A DNA stretch of 64,000 bases from Rhodobacter sp. NTK016B. Lineage in GTDB: Bacteria; Pseudomonadota; Alphaproteobacteria; Rhodobacterales; Rhodobacteraceae. The DNA is taken from the NCBI RefSeq assembly GCF_017303295.1, contig NZ_JAFKOK010000003.1, forward strand, positions 248,001 to 312,000. The letters run 5' to 3'. The position numbers and the translations under genes were made by a program. Positions 15,413 to 23,681 of the stretch are shown here, piece by piece. Each line of letters starts with the position of its first letter. Position 1 is the stretch's first letter. A model generated the notes under the pieces. The model saw nothing but the letters and a program-made list of their open reading frames with translations. It did not search any database and was not told where the DNA came from.

Positions 15413-18400
15413 TCAGCCCGGTTCCGCGCGGTCATGGACTGGTGCAAGCGGGGCGTGATCCGGCAGGCGGGCGCGATGGCGATCCATATGGCGCAGCAGC
15501 GTCGCGGCGAGGGTGTCGATATTCTCGGGCCGGAAGTAATGCCCGTGGGCGCCGGGGATGATCTCGACATGATGGCCCGCAGGATAGGCGGCGCGGAACA
15601 GCTGTTCCGGGGCATCGAGCTGACCATAGGGGTTGAGATAGCTGCGCGCGCCGAAAACCAGCAGCGTTTCGCCCGGATAGTGAAAGAAGCGGCCCTGCTC
15701 CATCAGGATCGTGAGCGGAACCTCGCGGCCTCGGCGCAGCAATTCCAGACCGGCCTCGCGCATCACAAGACCCCCCTGGCAATTCCCCCCGAGGAAGACC
15801 GGGCCGGTGGGCGCGATGGCTGTCACCTCGTCGGCATAGAGACGGCCCAGCGCCGAGAGCGTGTCGGGATTGTATTCTACGGCCAGATGCCCCGAGCGCA
15901 GCCCGAAGACCGAAGCCTTGTCACGCAGGCTGTCGCTCAGCCGCGACAGCTCGGTGCCGTTCTGAAAGCACCAGAAAAGCTGGGGCAGCGGTTGCGTGTC
16001 GCTCAGACTGCGTACCAGCCCCACCTTGCCCAACGCTCTGCCGGGCCATGTGGCGAGGTGGGGTGCGATCTTGGCCCGAAGGTCGTCGTCGAGGCCGGAC
16101 GAGACAGGCGCATGGGGGGCCTTGAGGCGCGAATCCACCATCAGGCCAAGGATCTCGATGGTATCCAGACCCGCTTCGAACCCGACATCGAGCGTGATGC
16201 CAAAGGCATCCTCGACCGCGAAGAGAAGGTTCGCCATCGACAGCGAGTCGAGACCGGCATCGTGCAGGCTGTCGCGGGTGCCGGATACCACATGGGCGCC
16301 AAGCTGTTCCTCGATCAGCGCAATGAGCCGAGCCTCGGTCGCGGTGCCGATGGTGCGGGCTTTCGCGGGCTGCGTCAGTTGCGGCGGCATCGGCAGCGCG
16401 CTTCGGTCGCGCTTGCCGCTGGCATTGCGCGGGATCTCGGGCACCGGCAGGAAGACCGAGGGCACCATATACGACGGCAGTTGCGTCTGAAGCCGCTCTC
16501 GCAGGGCCACCGGATCGGGCGAGGGCGCGCCGGGCAGCATCACCAGATGCGCGATCAGCCGATCCGCGGCATCGGGCGCAGACAACAACGACACCGCCGC
16601 GTCGATCACGCAGGGCAGGTTGCACAAGGCCGCCTCGACCTCGCCCGGCTCGATCCGGTAGCCGTTGACTTTCAGCTGACTGTCCATGCGCCCCAGATAG
16701 ATCAGCGCGCCGTCGGGCCCCGCCTTTGCCCGGTCTCCGGTGCGATACAGCCGCGTCGGGCCTTGTCCGGGGATATCAACCACCGGGAATTGCTGCCGCG
16801 TCATTTTGGGCCGGTTGCGATAGCCGTTAGTCAGGCCGGGGCCGAAGAGACAAAGCTCGCCCTCGTGGCCCGGGGCAACGAGGGTGAGGTCCTCGTTCAG
16901 CAGGCAGGCGCCCATATTGTCGATAGGCCGCCCGATCGTGACCGGATTGCCCGGGGTGCAGACCGCGAACAGCGCTTCGATCGTGGCTTCTGTCGGCCCA
17001 TAGGCGTTGATGAAACACCGGCCGTTTCCCCAGCGCTCGACCAGCGCGGGCGGGCAGGCTTCGCCCGCGACGATCACATGGGTAAGGCCGGGATGCTCGG
17101 CCGGTGGAATGATCGACAGGGCCGAGGGCGTCAGCGACAGATGCGTCAGCCGCCCCTGCGTGATGAAGCGGCCAACGGGCGGGCCAGGGATCGCCTGCAA
17201 ATCCGTGGGGTACAAAAGGCACGCCCCCGCAGCCAGCGCCATGGCCATGTCGCCCACCGACACATCGAAGCCGAAACCGCTGAGTTGCGAGACCCTTGCA
17301 CGGGCGTCGATCCCGAAATGCCGGGTTGCTGCGACCGCGTAATTGGCCAGCGCGCCGCGCGGGACTTCGACCGCCTTGGGCCGCCCGGTCGTGCCTGAGG
17401 TGAAGATCATGTAGGCGAGCGTCTCAGCCGAAACCGGAACGGGGTTGAAGCTGACCTCGGCGGTTTCGTCACGCTCGGGCAATTGGCCGCAATTGACGAA
17501 GCGCAGGCCGATATCCGGCAAGGCGGGGCTTGCGGCGTTCACGATGATCGTCCGCACCTCTGCGGTTTCGATCATGTAGCGCAGCCGCCCATCCGGCAGG
17601 GCCGGGTCGAGTGGCACGAAAACACCGCCGATCTGCAGAATGGCCAAAAAAGCGGTGACCCGATCCACCGTCCGGCCAAGGCAGACGCCGACGCTGTCAC
17701 CGGGTTTCACTCCGGAGGCTGTCAGCGCCTTGGCAAGGTCGCCGGTCCGCGCGACCAGATCCGCGTAGCTCAGGCAGCGATGCCCCATCGCGACCGCGGG
17801 CGCCGTCGGCTGTCGGGCCGCGTGCCCGGCCACGAGGGTCAGCAGATCGGGGGGCGTCGGGTGCTTTTCCCCATGGAGCAGGCTTGGAATGAGCGTCTGC
17901 ACAGGCGGGCGCGACAGCGCATCGGCAAGTCGTTGGGCGAGACCCGCGCCGCTGGCGCCCGCCATGACGACAAGCGTGTCGCCGTCTTGTAGGCTCGCCC
18001 GCAAACGCCGCAGCAATTCCGACCCGTCTGACACAGCGGTGCAGACCAGTCCCGCAGCCCTACACGCCTCGGCCAGCGCGGCATCGCCGCTTTGCCCCTG
18101 AGGCGCCTCGCCAAGGGCGGCCACCGGCAGGATGAAGCTGTGGTCCGCGCCGGCCAAGGCCTGCGCAAAGCGTGGGGCCATGCGCGTGACCCGGCTGTGA
18201 AGCTGAGGTTCTAGGATCGCGATCACGCGCCCCTTGGTCGCCTCGCGTAGAACAGCGATAGAGGCCGCGATCTCTGCCGGGTGATGGGCGAAATCGTCAT
18301 AGATCCCTAGTCCGCTGTCAGACGGGATGCGCTGCAGCCGCCGCGCGACCCCGTGGAAGTCTGCGAGCGCGCTGACGGCGCTCTGGACGCTGATTCCCAG

Positions 18401-19270
18401 CGTCAGCGCCATGCCAAGGGCTCCAAGCGCATTGAGCAGGTTGTGGCGTCCGGGAAGGGCGAGCGACAGGGTGCCCAGTTCCTCGCCGTCCAGAAAGACG
18501 GTGGCGTTTCCCTTGGCGTCCGGCAGGGCCCGCAGGGAATTCGCTTCGCCAAAGCCATAGGTCAGCACTTTGCACTTAGCGGCGCGCAGAGCCTCGGTCA
18601 CGCGTCGCTCATCGCCACAGGCGACGATTGTCCCATCCGACGGGACGCGCGACAGGAACGCGGCGAAGGCGCTCCGCAACCCGTCTTGGCCACCATAGTG
18701 GTCCGCGTGATCGTCATCGAGATTGGTCAGGATCGCGTGCGATGGCTGCCATTGGGCAAGCGCACCATGAGCCTCGCAGGCTTCGGTCACGAAGGGGGCC
18801 GTGGGCGCGCCCCACCGCGCCGGGGGACGCTCGGAATCGGCGAAGGACGCGCCCAGCATGTAGCCGAAATCGGGCTGACCGGCAGCGCTGAGGATATGCA
18901 CAAGCATCGCCGTGGTCGTCGATTTGCCGTGACTGCCCGCTACGCAGAGATTGAGACGCCCGGCGATCAGTTCGGCCAGCATCTGCGCGCGGGTCTTGAC
19001 GGGAAGGCCCGCCCGCCGCGCCGCGCGCTTTTCCACATGGCTCTCGGGGATGGCGGGGCTGACGACGATGCAATCTGCGGCCCGCACAAGCGCCGGGTCC
19101 GGCACGGATTGCACCGCGATCCCTTGCGCTTCCAGCAGGGCCAGACGCGCGGGCGCGCAATGATTGTCGCTGCCGGTGACCATGTGGCCCGCCTGCCTGA
19201 GCAGCAGCGCCAGAGGCAGCATACCGCTTCCGCCGATACCGATCAGGTGCAGCCTTTCGGGATCAGACAT
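15413..19270 (-). CDS. MurC-like ligase fused to NRPS adenylation-carrier-thioesterase domains
   Basis: The 1285-residue protein joins two normally separate machineries. Residues 1-455 form a complete Mur ligase: HLIGIGGSGM at 8-17, P-loop GSHGKSTTT at 112-120, TNLDDDHADHYGG at 182-194 and DFAHHPAEI at 326-334, closest to MurC/Mpl. Residues 475-960 form an adenylation domain with FTSGTTGRPKA (623-633), FGFDVSVGDM (666-675), NAYGPTEATIEA (755-766), YRTGD, LKVNGYRIEPGEVE and NASGKRDR. A carrier domain follows with Ser1009 in GLDSLS. Last is an alpha/beta-hydrolase thioesterase with GGNCQGG, so Cys1164 replaces the usual nucleophile Ser, and a histidine in GAHGHYF (1240-1246). There is no condensation domain. 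ATG 19270 is chosen because it overlaps the stop of the DUF218 gene (ATGTCTGA) and begins directly at the Mur domain. Substrate is unknown. Confidence 0.92.
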   Translation of the reverse strand: MSDPERLHLIGIGGSGMLPLALLLRQAGHMVTGSDNHCAPARLALLEAQGIAVQSVPDPALVRAADCIVVSPAIPESHVEKRAARRAGLPVKTRAQMLAELIAGRLNLCVAGSHGKSTTTAMLVHILSAAGQPDFGYMLGASFADSERPPARWGAPTAPFVTEACEAHGALAQWQPSHAILTNLDDDHADHYGGQDGLRSAFAAFLSRVPSDGTIVACGDERRVTEALRAAKCKVLTYGFGEANSLRALPDAKGNATVFLDGEELGTLSLALPGRHNLLNALGALGMALTLGISVQSAVSALADFHGVARRLQRIPSDSGLGIYDDFAHHPAEIAASIAVLREATKGRVIAILEPQLHSRVTRMAPRFAQALAGADHSFILPVAALGEAPQGQSGDAALAEACRAAGLVCTAVSDGSELLRRLRASLQDGDTLVVMAGASGAGLAQRLADALSRPPVQTLIPSLLHGEKHPTPPDLLTLVAGHAARQPTAPAVAMGHRCLSYADLVARTGDLAKALTASGVKPGDSVGVCLGRTVDRVTAFLAILQIGGVFVPLDPALPDGRLRYMIETAEVRTIIVNAASPALPDIGLRFVNCGQLPERDETAEVSFNPVPVSAETLAYMIFTSGTTGRPKAVEVPRGALANYAVAATRHFGIDARARVSQLSGFGFDVSVGDMAMALAAGACLLYPTDLQAIPGPPVGRFITQGRLTHLSLTPSALSIIPPAEHPGLTHVIVAGEACPPALVERWGNGRCFINAYGPTEATIEALFAVCTPGNPVTIGRPIDNMGACLLNEDLTLVAPGHEGELCLFGPGLTNGYRNRPKMTRQQFPVVDIPGQGPTRLYRTGDRAKAGPDGALIYLGRMDSQLKVNGYRIEPGEVEAALCNLPCVIDAAVSLLSAPDAADRLIAHLVMLPGAPSPDPVALRERLQTQLPSYMVPSVFLPVPEIPRNASGKRDRSALPMPPQLTQPAKARTIGTATEARLIALIEEQLGAHVVSGTRDSLHDAGLDSLSMANLLFAVEDAFGITLDVGFEAGLDTIEILGLMVDSRLKAPHAPVSSGLDDDLRAKIAPHLATWPGRALGKVGLVRSLSDTQPLPQLFWCFQNGTELSRLSDSLRDKASVFGLRSGHLAVEYNPDTLSALGRLYADEVTAIAPTGPVFLGGNCQGGLVMREAGLELLRRGREVPLTILMEQGRFFHYPGETLLVFGARSYLNPYGQLDAPEQLFRAAYPAGHHVEIIPGAHGHYFRPENIDTLAATLLRHMDRHRARLPDHAPLAPVHDRAEPG

Positions 19271-19826
19271 CGCCCAGATCGCCCTTGAGCGCATAATCCC
19301 CGATTTTGCCCAGTTCGGCGAAGACGCGCTGACGCCCTTTCGCGCTTTGCCACCATGTGTCGGCAGACAGATCGCCGGGATCGTTTGGGGGCTGCGCAAT
19401 CAGACGCGTATCGGCGGGAACGTGGCGGCGCACGGTCATGATCGCGCGGCGCATATGGAAAGGCTTGGCGCAGATAGCAAGACTGCGCACCTTGTCCCAA
19501 CCCAGGTCGCGCTCGATCAGGGCGGCGCCGAAAGCGGCGTTTTCGGCGGTGTTGCGTGCGTCTTTTTCAAGCAGCAAGGCGCTTTCCGGGATGCCCGCGG
19601 CAAGCGCATGTTCGCGGTAGAACGCCCATTCCGGCGATCCGTCCACTGCCGTGCCGCCACCCGAAATCAGGATGCGCCGGGTCAGGCCGGCCTTGTAGAG
19701 CGCAAGGGCCGGCTGAAGGCTGCTGACAGAGGGGCTGCACAGGACGAATGCAAGATCCACGGCTTCCGGCGGGCATTTCTTGAACAGGAAGGCACTGATG
19801 CCTGCGCGGCTATCGTAGAGATCCAT
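19263..19826 (-). CDS. DUF218 (YdcF/ElyC-like) family protein
   Basis: The 187-residue protein has the DUF218 features: LAFVLCSPSVSSLQPALALYKAGL, RILISGGGTAVDG, ALLLEKDARNTAENAAF and AKPFHMRRA. Members include SanA, ElyC and YdcF, several of which act in envelope or peptidoglycan-precursor metabolism. No signal peptide or membrane segment is seen, so it is probably cytosolic. It is the first gene of the operon with the MurC-NRPS fusion (8-base overlap) and the NagZ-like enzyme. This context favours a role in handling cell-wall intermediates. Confidence 0.85.
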   Translation of the reverse strand: MDLYDSRAGISAFLFKKCPPEAVDLAFVLCSPSVSSLQPALALYKAGLTRRILISGGGTAVDGSPEWAFYREHALAAGIPESALLLEKDARNTAENAAFGAALIERDLGWDKVRSLAICAKPFHMRRAIMTVRRHVPADTRLIAQPPNDPGDLSADTWWQSAKGRQRVFAELGKIGDYALKGDLGDV

Positions 19827-19945
19827 AGCTCGACCGTGCGATTTTCTTTGGGATTTTCAAGTGGCTGACCCTACGGCTTATTCCCTTGGGGTCAATCGGA
19901 AACGGCGGCAGTAACATCGCGCATTACGGATGATGGCGGCGTGCG

Positions 19946-21007
19946 TTATCCCGCCAGTTTCCGCATCAACGCCTCTATCGGTCCGCGTTTGAACCAGCGT
20001 GCCCAGATCAGCGCATAGAGCGTCGCGGCAAGGCAGAACAGAAGGGCGGCACCGACCGCTTGGGCGATGGTTTGTCCGCCCAGCATGTCCAGCGCTTCCA
20101 GCGTCCCCATCCCCACCAGAACATGCGCGATGTAAAGCGTCAGGGTCTGCCGCCCGGCCGGAACCAAGAGACCCAACACTCCCACGCTAGCCAGACTATC
20201 CGAGAACCGCAGACAGAGGCCCACGACAAGGCATGCCGCGCCCAGACCGGCGAGGGTGTAAAGCGGCATCGGCGGCACCGGGCCGGTCGTCGCGAGCGCC
20301 ACGAGTTCGGGGTCAATGGGGGCCAGCTGCGCGATCAGCACGGCACTGATGCCTTCGGCCACGGCCAGGGCAATCGCGCCGCCAAGGATCAGCTTCCGCT
20401 GCGTCACACGCTCGGCCAGCGAAATTCGGCTGAGCAAGATGCCGAACAGAAGGAAACCCAGCCACGGGATGACGGGGTGCCAGCCATTGAAGAACAGATT
20501 TCGCACGAAGCCGGCGGGCGTCCAGAACCCGGAATAGGTATAGGCTTCCCAGTTCCAGCCCGTGTCGTAATTCAGCGTCAGGATCATCACCGTGAAGGCG
20601 AGGTTCAGGGCCAGCACGATCCCGAACAGCCCCCGCGATCCGAGCGGCAGCAGCAAGGCGCCGAACAGGAAATAGAACGCGTAATAATGCAGGATGTCGG
20701 CGTCGAAGATCGTCATGTTCAGCAAGCCGATCACAAGCAGGAACAGCGCTCGCCGGATGGTGACAGAAAGGGTGCGGTCGTTTCCCCTCAGCCCCGACAG
20801 GCCAAGCCCGATCCCCGCGAGGACGACGAAGGTGGCGGCGGCGCGGCCCTCAAGCGCCGAGGTCAGCGCGCCAAGGACCCCGTCGCCGCTTTCGGCGCCC
20901 ATGGCAATCTTGAAGTTGACGATCACCATCCCGACGAAGGCCACGAAGCGGGCCAGATCGAGACCTTCAAGACGGCTACCAGAAGGGGATTGCCGGGTTT
21001 GTGTCAT
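19946..21007 (-). CDS. DUF418 / YeiB-like multi-pass membrane protein
   Basis: The 353-residue integral membrane protein has about ten predicted hydrophobic segments. It begins RLEGLDLARFVAFVGMVIVNF, the N-terminal signature of YeiB-type acyltransferase-like proteins, and ends with TLTLYIAHVLVGM ... GPIEALMRKLAG, the DUF418 C-terminus. Substrate and reaction are unknown. It lies 81 bases downstream of a small membrane protein gene and the TetR gene on the same strand, and is probably co-transcribed with them. Confidence 0.85.
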   Translation of the reverse strand: MTQTRQSPSGSRLEGLDLARFVAFVGMVIVNFKIAMGAESGDGVLGALTSALEGRAAATFVVLAGIGLGLSGLRGNDRTLSVTIRRALFLLVIGLLNMTIFDADILHYYAFYFLFGALLLPLGSRGLFGIVLALNLAFTVMILTLNYDTGWNWEAYTYSGFWTPAGFVRNLFFNGWHPVIPWLGFLLFGILLSRISLAERVTQRKLILGGAIALAVAEGISAVLIAQLAPIDPELVALATTGPVPPMPLYTLAGLGAACLVVGLCLRFSDSLASVGVLGLLVPAGRQTLTLYIAHVLVGMGTLEALDMLGGQTIAQAVGAALLFCLAATLYALIWARWFKRGPIEALMRKLAG

Positions 21008-21088
21008 TCGCGCTCTCCTGTTCGCCGCGTTGACGTCGTGGACCAGTCGGCCGATATCGGCAAGGGCCCTCAGCCCGGTGGGGCGGGA

Positions 21089-21571
21089 TTACATCGCCGA
21101 CCATGTCGCAAAGACGACAATACCCAGCGTCAGGACCACGAGCGCGCCGATCGTCGGCGCCGAGAGCGCGGGGCGATCCGCCGCGCTGCTGCCCCCACGG
21201 GAGAGATGGGTCACCGACAGCGCGATCAGCGCAGCGCCCAGAACGGTTCCGATCCATTCCATGGTGAACAACGCCAGAGACATCGGCGCGGCAGAGACCG
21301 GGAAGATCTCGGCGAGATCCAGACCGTAAACCGCGACATAGCCGATACCGGCAAAGAGCGGCATCGCGCCCGCCTGTCCGCTGCGCAGGATGCGGTAGCC
21401 AAGGATCAGGCTGCCCAGCCCCAGAACGGTCAGGAAGACGTTGAAAGCCGCGAGCACGGTGACGGAATAATCGGGAAAGCTGCGCGTCTCAACGATGCCG
21501 CCCGGCACCATCAGGGCAAGGTTCAGGGCGCTCAGGAGAACAAAAGCAGCAATGGCGCGGGGCAGGGTCAT
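21089..21571 (-). CDS. small multi-pass membrane protein, unknown family
   Basis: The 160-residue protein has five hydrophobic segments (for example AAFVLLSALNLALMVPGGIV, VTVLAAFNVFLTVLGLGSLILGY and TIGALVVLTLGIVVFATW) and no recognised domain. Its ATG overlaps the TetR stop by four bases, so it is translationally coupled to the regulator. It is presumably the first structural gene under TetR control. Confidence 0.75.
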   Translation of the reverse strand: MTLPRAIAAFVLLSALNLALMVPGGIVETRSFPDYSVTVLAAFNVFLTVLGLGSLILGYRILRSGQAGAMPLFAGIGYVAVYGLDLAEIFPVSAAPMSLALFTMEWIGTVLGAALIALSVTHLSRGGSSAADRPALSAPTIGALVVLTLGIVVFATWSAM

Positions 21572-22227
21572 GACAAAGGGCCTTGTGTTTGCGAGGGGGG
21601 AAGCAGCGGCGTCATGAGAAGCGAGAAGGCGCGTCGCGACAGCGCAGCCTCTTCGCCCTCAGACAGGGCGGCAGCGTGGTGGGCAAACCAGCGGTCGATC
21701 GAGATAAGTAGGTCCAGCGCCACATCGCTCAGCATGGATAACGGCAGGTCGTCGCGCACCGCGCCGATGGTCTGGCCCGCCTGCAGCGCCGCGCCAATCT
21801 GCGCTCGGAACGCATTGAGCGGCGCGGCGACGGCCTCTTGCGCGGCGATTTCGCGGTGCAGCGTGCGGATCAGCGCGGCGAGGCGGGTGTCTTGCTGAAA
21901 ACACTCGGTCAGGCGAAGGCACAAACCGGCGAGGGTCTGCCAGAATGCCCGGGCATCGCTCGTGGTAAGGTCGTCGACGGTCGGCATCAGATCGGCCAGA
22001 GGCGCAAGCCGCCGCTCGAGCGTGGCGCGAAACAACGCGCCCTTGTTCGAGAAGTAGTGATAGGTCCGCCCCTTGCTCTCACCCGCCGCCGCGATGATGC
22101 GGTTGAGCGACGCGCCCTCGAACCCGTGGGTTGTGAATTCGCCCTCAGCCGGGTCCAGCCACAGCGCCCGCTCCTGCGGATCGAGATCGAGAAAGCGCGC
22201 GCGCGCCGAGGGAGAAGACGAGGACAT
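21568..22227 (-). CDS. TetR-family transcriptional repressor
   Basis: The 219-residue protein has a TetR N-terminal HTH: FTTHGFEGASLNRIIAAAGESKGRTYHYFSNKGALF, split here only by the usual turn before TYHYF. The C-terminal helical ligand domain is of unknown specificity. Two palindromic sites TAGACC-N3-GGTCTA lie just upstream, at 22239-22253 and 22270-22284, indicating autorepression together with the downstream membrane genes. Similar arrangements usually respond to a small hydrophobic inducer. Confidence 0.88.
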   Translation of the reverse strand: MSSSSPSARARFLDLDPQERALWLDPAEGEFTTHGFEGASLNRIIAAAGESKGRTYHYFSNKGALFRATLERRLAPLADLMPTVDDLTTSDARAFWQTLAGLCLRLTECFQQDTRLAALIRTLHREIAAQEAVAAPLNAFRAQIGAALQAGQTIGAVRDDLPLSMLSDVALDLLISIDRWFAHHAAALSEGEEAALSRRAFSLLMTPLLPPSQTQGPLS

Positions 22228-22238
22228 CGGGGGCTCCG

Positions 22239-22284
22239 TAGACCAGTGGTCTAAGTTCTTCCCTGCATTTAGACCGGCGGTCTA
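22239..22284. promoter_or_regulatory. two TetR operator palindromes
   Basis: TAGACCAGTGGTCTA at 22239-22253 and TAGACCGGCGGTCTA at 22270-22284 are perfect six-base inverted repeats with three-base spacers. Their centres are 31 bases apart, or three helical turns. They sit 12-57 bases upstream of the tetR ATG, as expected for autoregulatory operators. Confidence 0.85.
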
Positions 22285-22459
22285 AGCGAGTCAACCGGGC
22301 CGGGCCCCGTGTGACGCAGCGGCATGAATGGGCCGGGAATTGCGCATTTCTTCAGCGATCACGCGGATTTTCGCGGCAAAGGGGCGGGGTTGCGGCCTCG
22401 GCGCTTGACGGAGGCGTGCCGCAATGCAGCATTCTTATATGATCAAATGACGGAGCCGG

Positions 22460-22972
22460 ATGCCCATGCCTCAGACCCTCTCCGCGCCTCAGCCCGTCGC
22501 GTCGCCCCGACCGGTCTCGGGCCTTGCCACCAAGACGCACTGTGCCATCGTCGCGCGACGGCCTGCCAACCCCGTTGCCGCGCAGGTGCTGGACCTCTCG
22601 CTGATCGAAACGGGGGAATTCGTGATCGTGCCGCTCGACCCGGCCCGGATCGAAGCGCTTTGCACGCGGCTGAAACTCGATGACCGGCCGTTTTCTGACA
22701 TGGCGCCCGATTGCGCGCTGACCTTGCGGCTTGCCGATGAGCTGGGCCTCGACCGTTTCGCGCTGATCCAGACGGATGAGACGGGCTGGCAGGGGGCACA
22801 GGCGGCCACAGTCTATCATGGCCGGGTGCGGACGATGGCGGTGCGCAAGGGCGCGGGCGCTCTCAACGACGCGCTTGAGCGGATCGGTGTGCGGCCCGAT
22901 GGCGGGCGCGATGCTGTAGATACGCTGGGGCTGGGATTTGTCGGCAATGCCGGGCTGTTCCCTGGGCGCTGA
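22460..22972 (+). CDS. conserved-looking hypothetical protein
   Basis: The 170-residue soluble protein has a core-genome codon pattern (GC-rich third positions) and no domain I recognise. The first ATG has GGAG four bases upstream; a second ATG is two codons on. Features include a proline-rich N-terminus and a C-terminal GLGFVGNAGLFPGR. It stands alone, divergent from tetR. Confidence 0.55.
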   Translation: MPMPQTLSAPQPVASPRPVSGLATKTHCAIVARRPANPVAAQVLDLSLIETGEFVIVPLDPARIEALCTRLKLDDRPFSDMAPDCALTLRLADELGLDRFALIQTDETGWQGAQAATVYHGRVRTMAVRKGAGALNDALERIGVRPDGGRDAVDTLGLGFVGNAGLFPGR

Positions 22973-23020
22973 AGCGGGCCTAAGCATTTCACTGGGCGGC
23001 GCCGGATGCGACAGCGAAAT

Positions 23021-23048
23021 GCCCCGGGGCCCTGTCGGGCGCCGGGGC
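23021..23048 (-). terminator. GC-rich hairpin after the 23089 gene
   Basis: GCCCCGG at 23021-23027 pairs with CCGGGGC at 23042-23048, with additional inner pairing, about 40 bases past the minus-strand stop. On the minus strand it is followed by ATTTCG, a weak T-run. Confidence 0.5.
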
Positions 23049-23088
23049 GTGGTACTCGTTACTCAACAACCAGAGTTGCAGAGAAACA

Positions 23089-23502
23089 TTACTGAGCGGT
23101 AATCACCGTCATGACGAGGTTACCGTCCAGACGCACGGGGCCATCCTCGGACGCGCCCAGCGTGTATTCGAAGATCCCGGTGGACATGCCGCCGTCTTCA
23201 CCGTGAACCATCAGCATCAGCATGTCGCCCGGTTCGACCGCTTCGGTCAGGATCGCGGCAACATCGGCGGTTTCGCCTTCGCGGATCGGGGCATAGCCGA
23301 CGACCGGACCCGGAGCCATGTCGGCATCGGTGCGGTGAACGACCATCCAGCCATTCGCCGGCGCGACGATGCGCTCGGCGCTGACCACGCCGTTGGCGAC
23401 GCTCTGATCCGAGGCTTCGACCATCGGCATCATGTGATCGTCGGCCAGCACGGGGGCGGCAAGAACGGTGGCAGTAGCGGCAATCGCGACAAGGCTTTTC
23501 AT
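23089..23502 (-). CDS. secreted DUF7282-like periplasmic protein
   Basis: The 137-residue protein has a clear signal peptide (KSLVAIAATATVLAAPVLA-D). Its mature domain reads VVSAERIVAPANGWMVVHRTD ... VVGYAPIREGETADV ... GDMLMLMVHGEDG, matching the beta-sandwich DUF7282 type found in secreted proteins. A methionine- and acid-rich stretch DDHMMPMVE follows the cleavage site. Function is unknown. Single gene with its own terminator. Confidence 0.75.
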   Translation of the reverse strand: MKSLVAIAATATVLAAPVLADDHMMPMVEASDQSVANGVVSAERIVAPANGWMVVHRTDADMAPGPVVGYAPIREGETADVAAILTEAVEPGDMLMLMVHGEDGGMSTGIFEYTLGASEDGPVRLDGNLVMTVITAQ

Positions 23503-23681
23503 AAAACTCTCCTGTTCAGTGATGACGCTTTCGAGCGCCTCTGCCCTCAGGTACGTAAGGATTTCGCGCCGAGTTTCAGAACGGGCAAAAAAAGTCGCGA
23601 GAAATTTGCGCGCCCCTGCAGTCGCGTTCCCGGCCGTGCTGCGTTAGCCTTTGCGCACCCTCTTGAAACCGGTCCGGACCC

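Noticed and set aside
15434-17398. 654-codon open frame on the plus strand
   Set aside because: It is exactly antisense to the Mur-NRPS gene, low in recognisable motifs and rich in Arg/Gly/His, as expected from the complement of GC-rich codons.
20060-21898. 612-codon open frame on the plus strand
   Set aside because: Antisense to the DUF418, small membrane and TetR genes; composition is Gln/Arg/His-rich without any domain.
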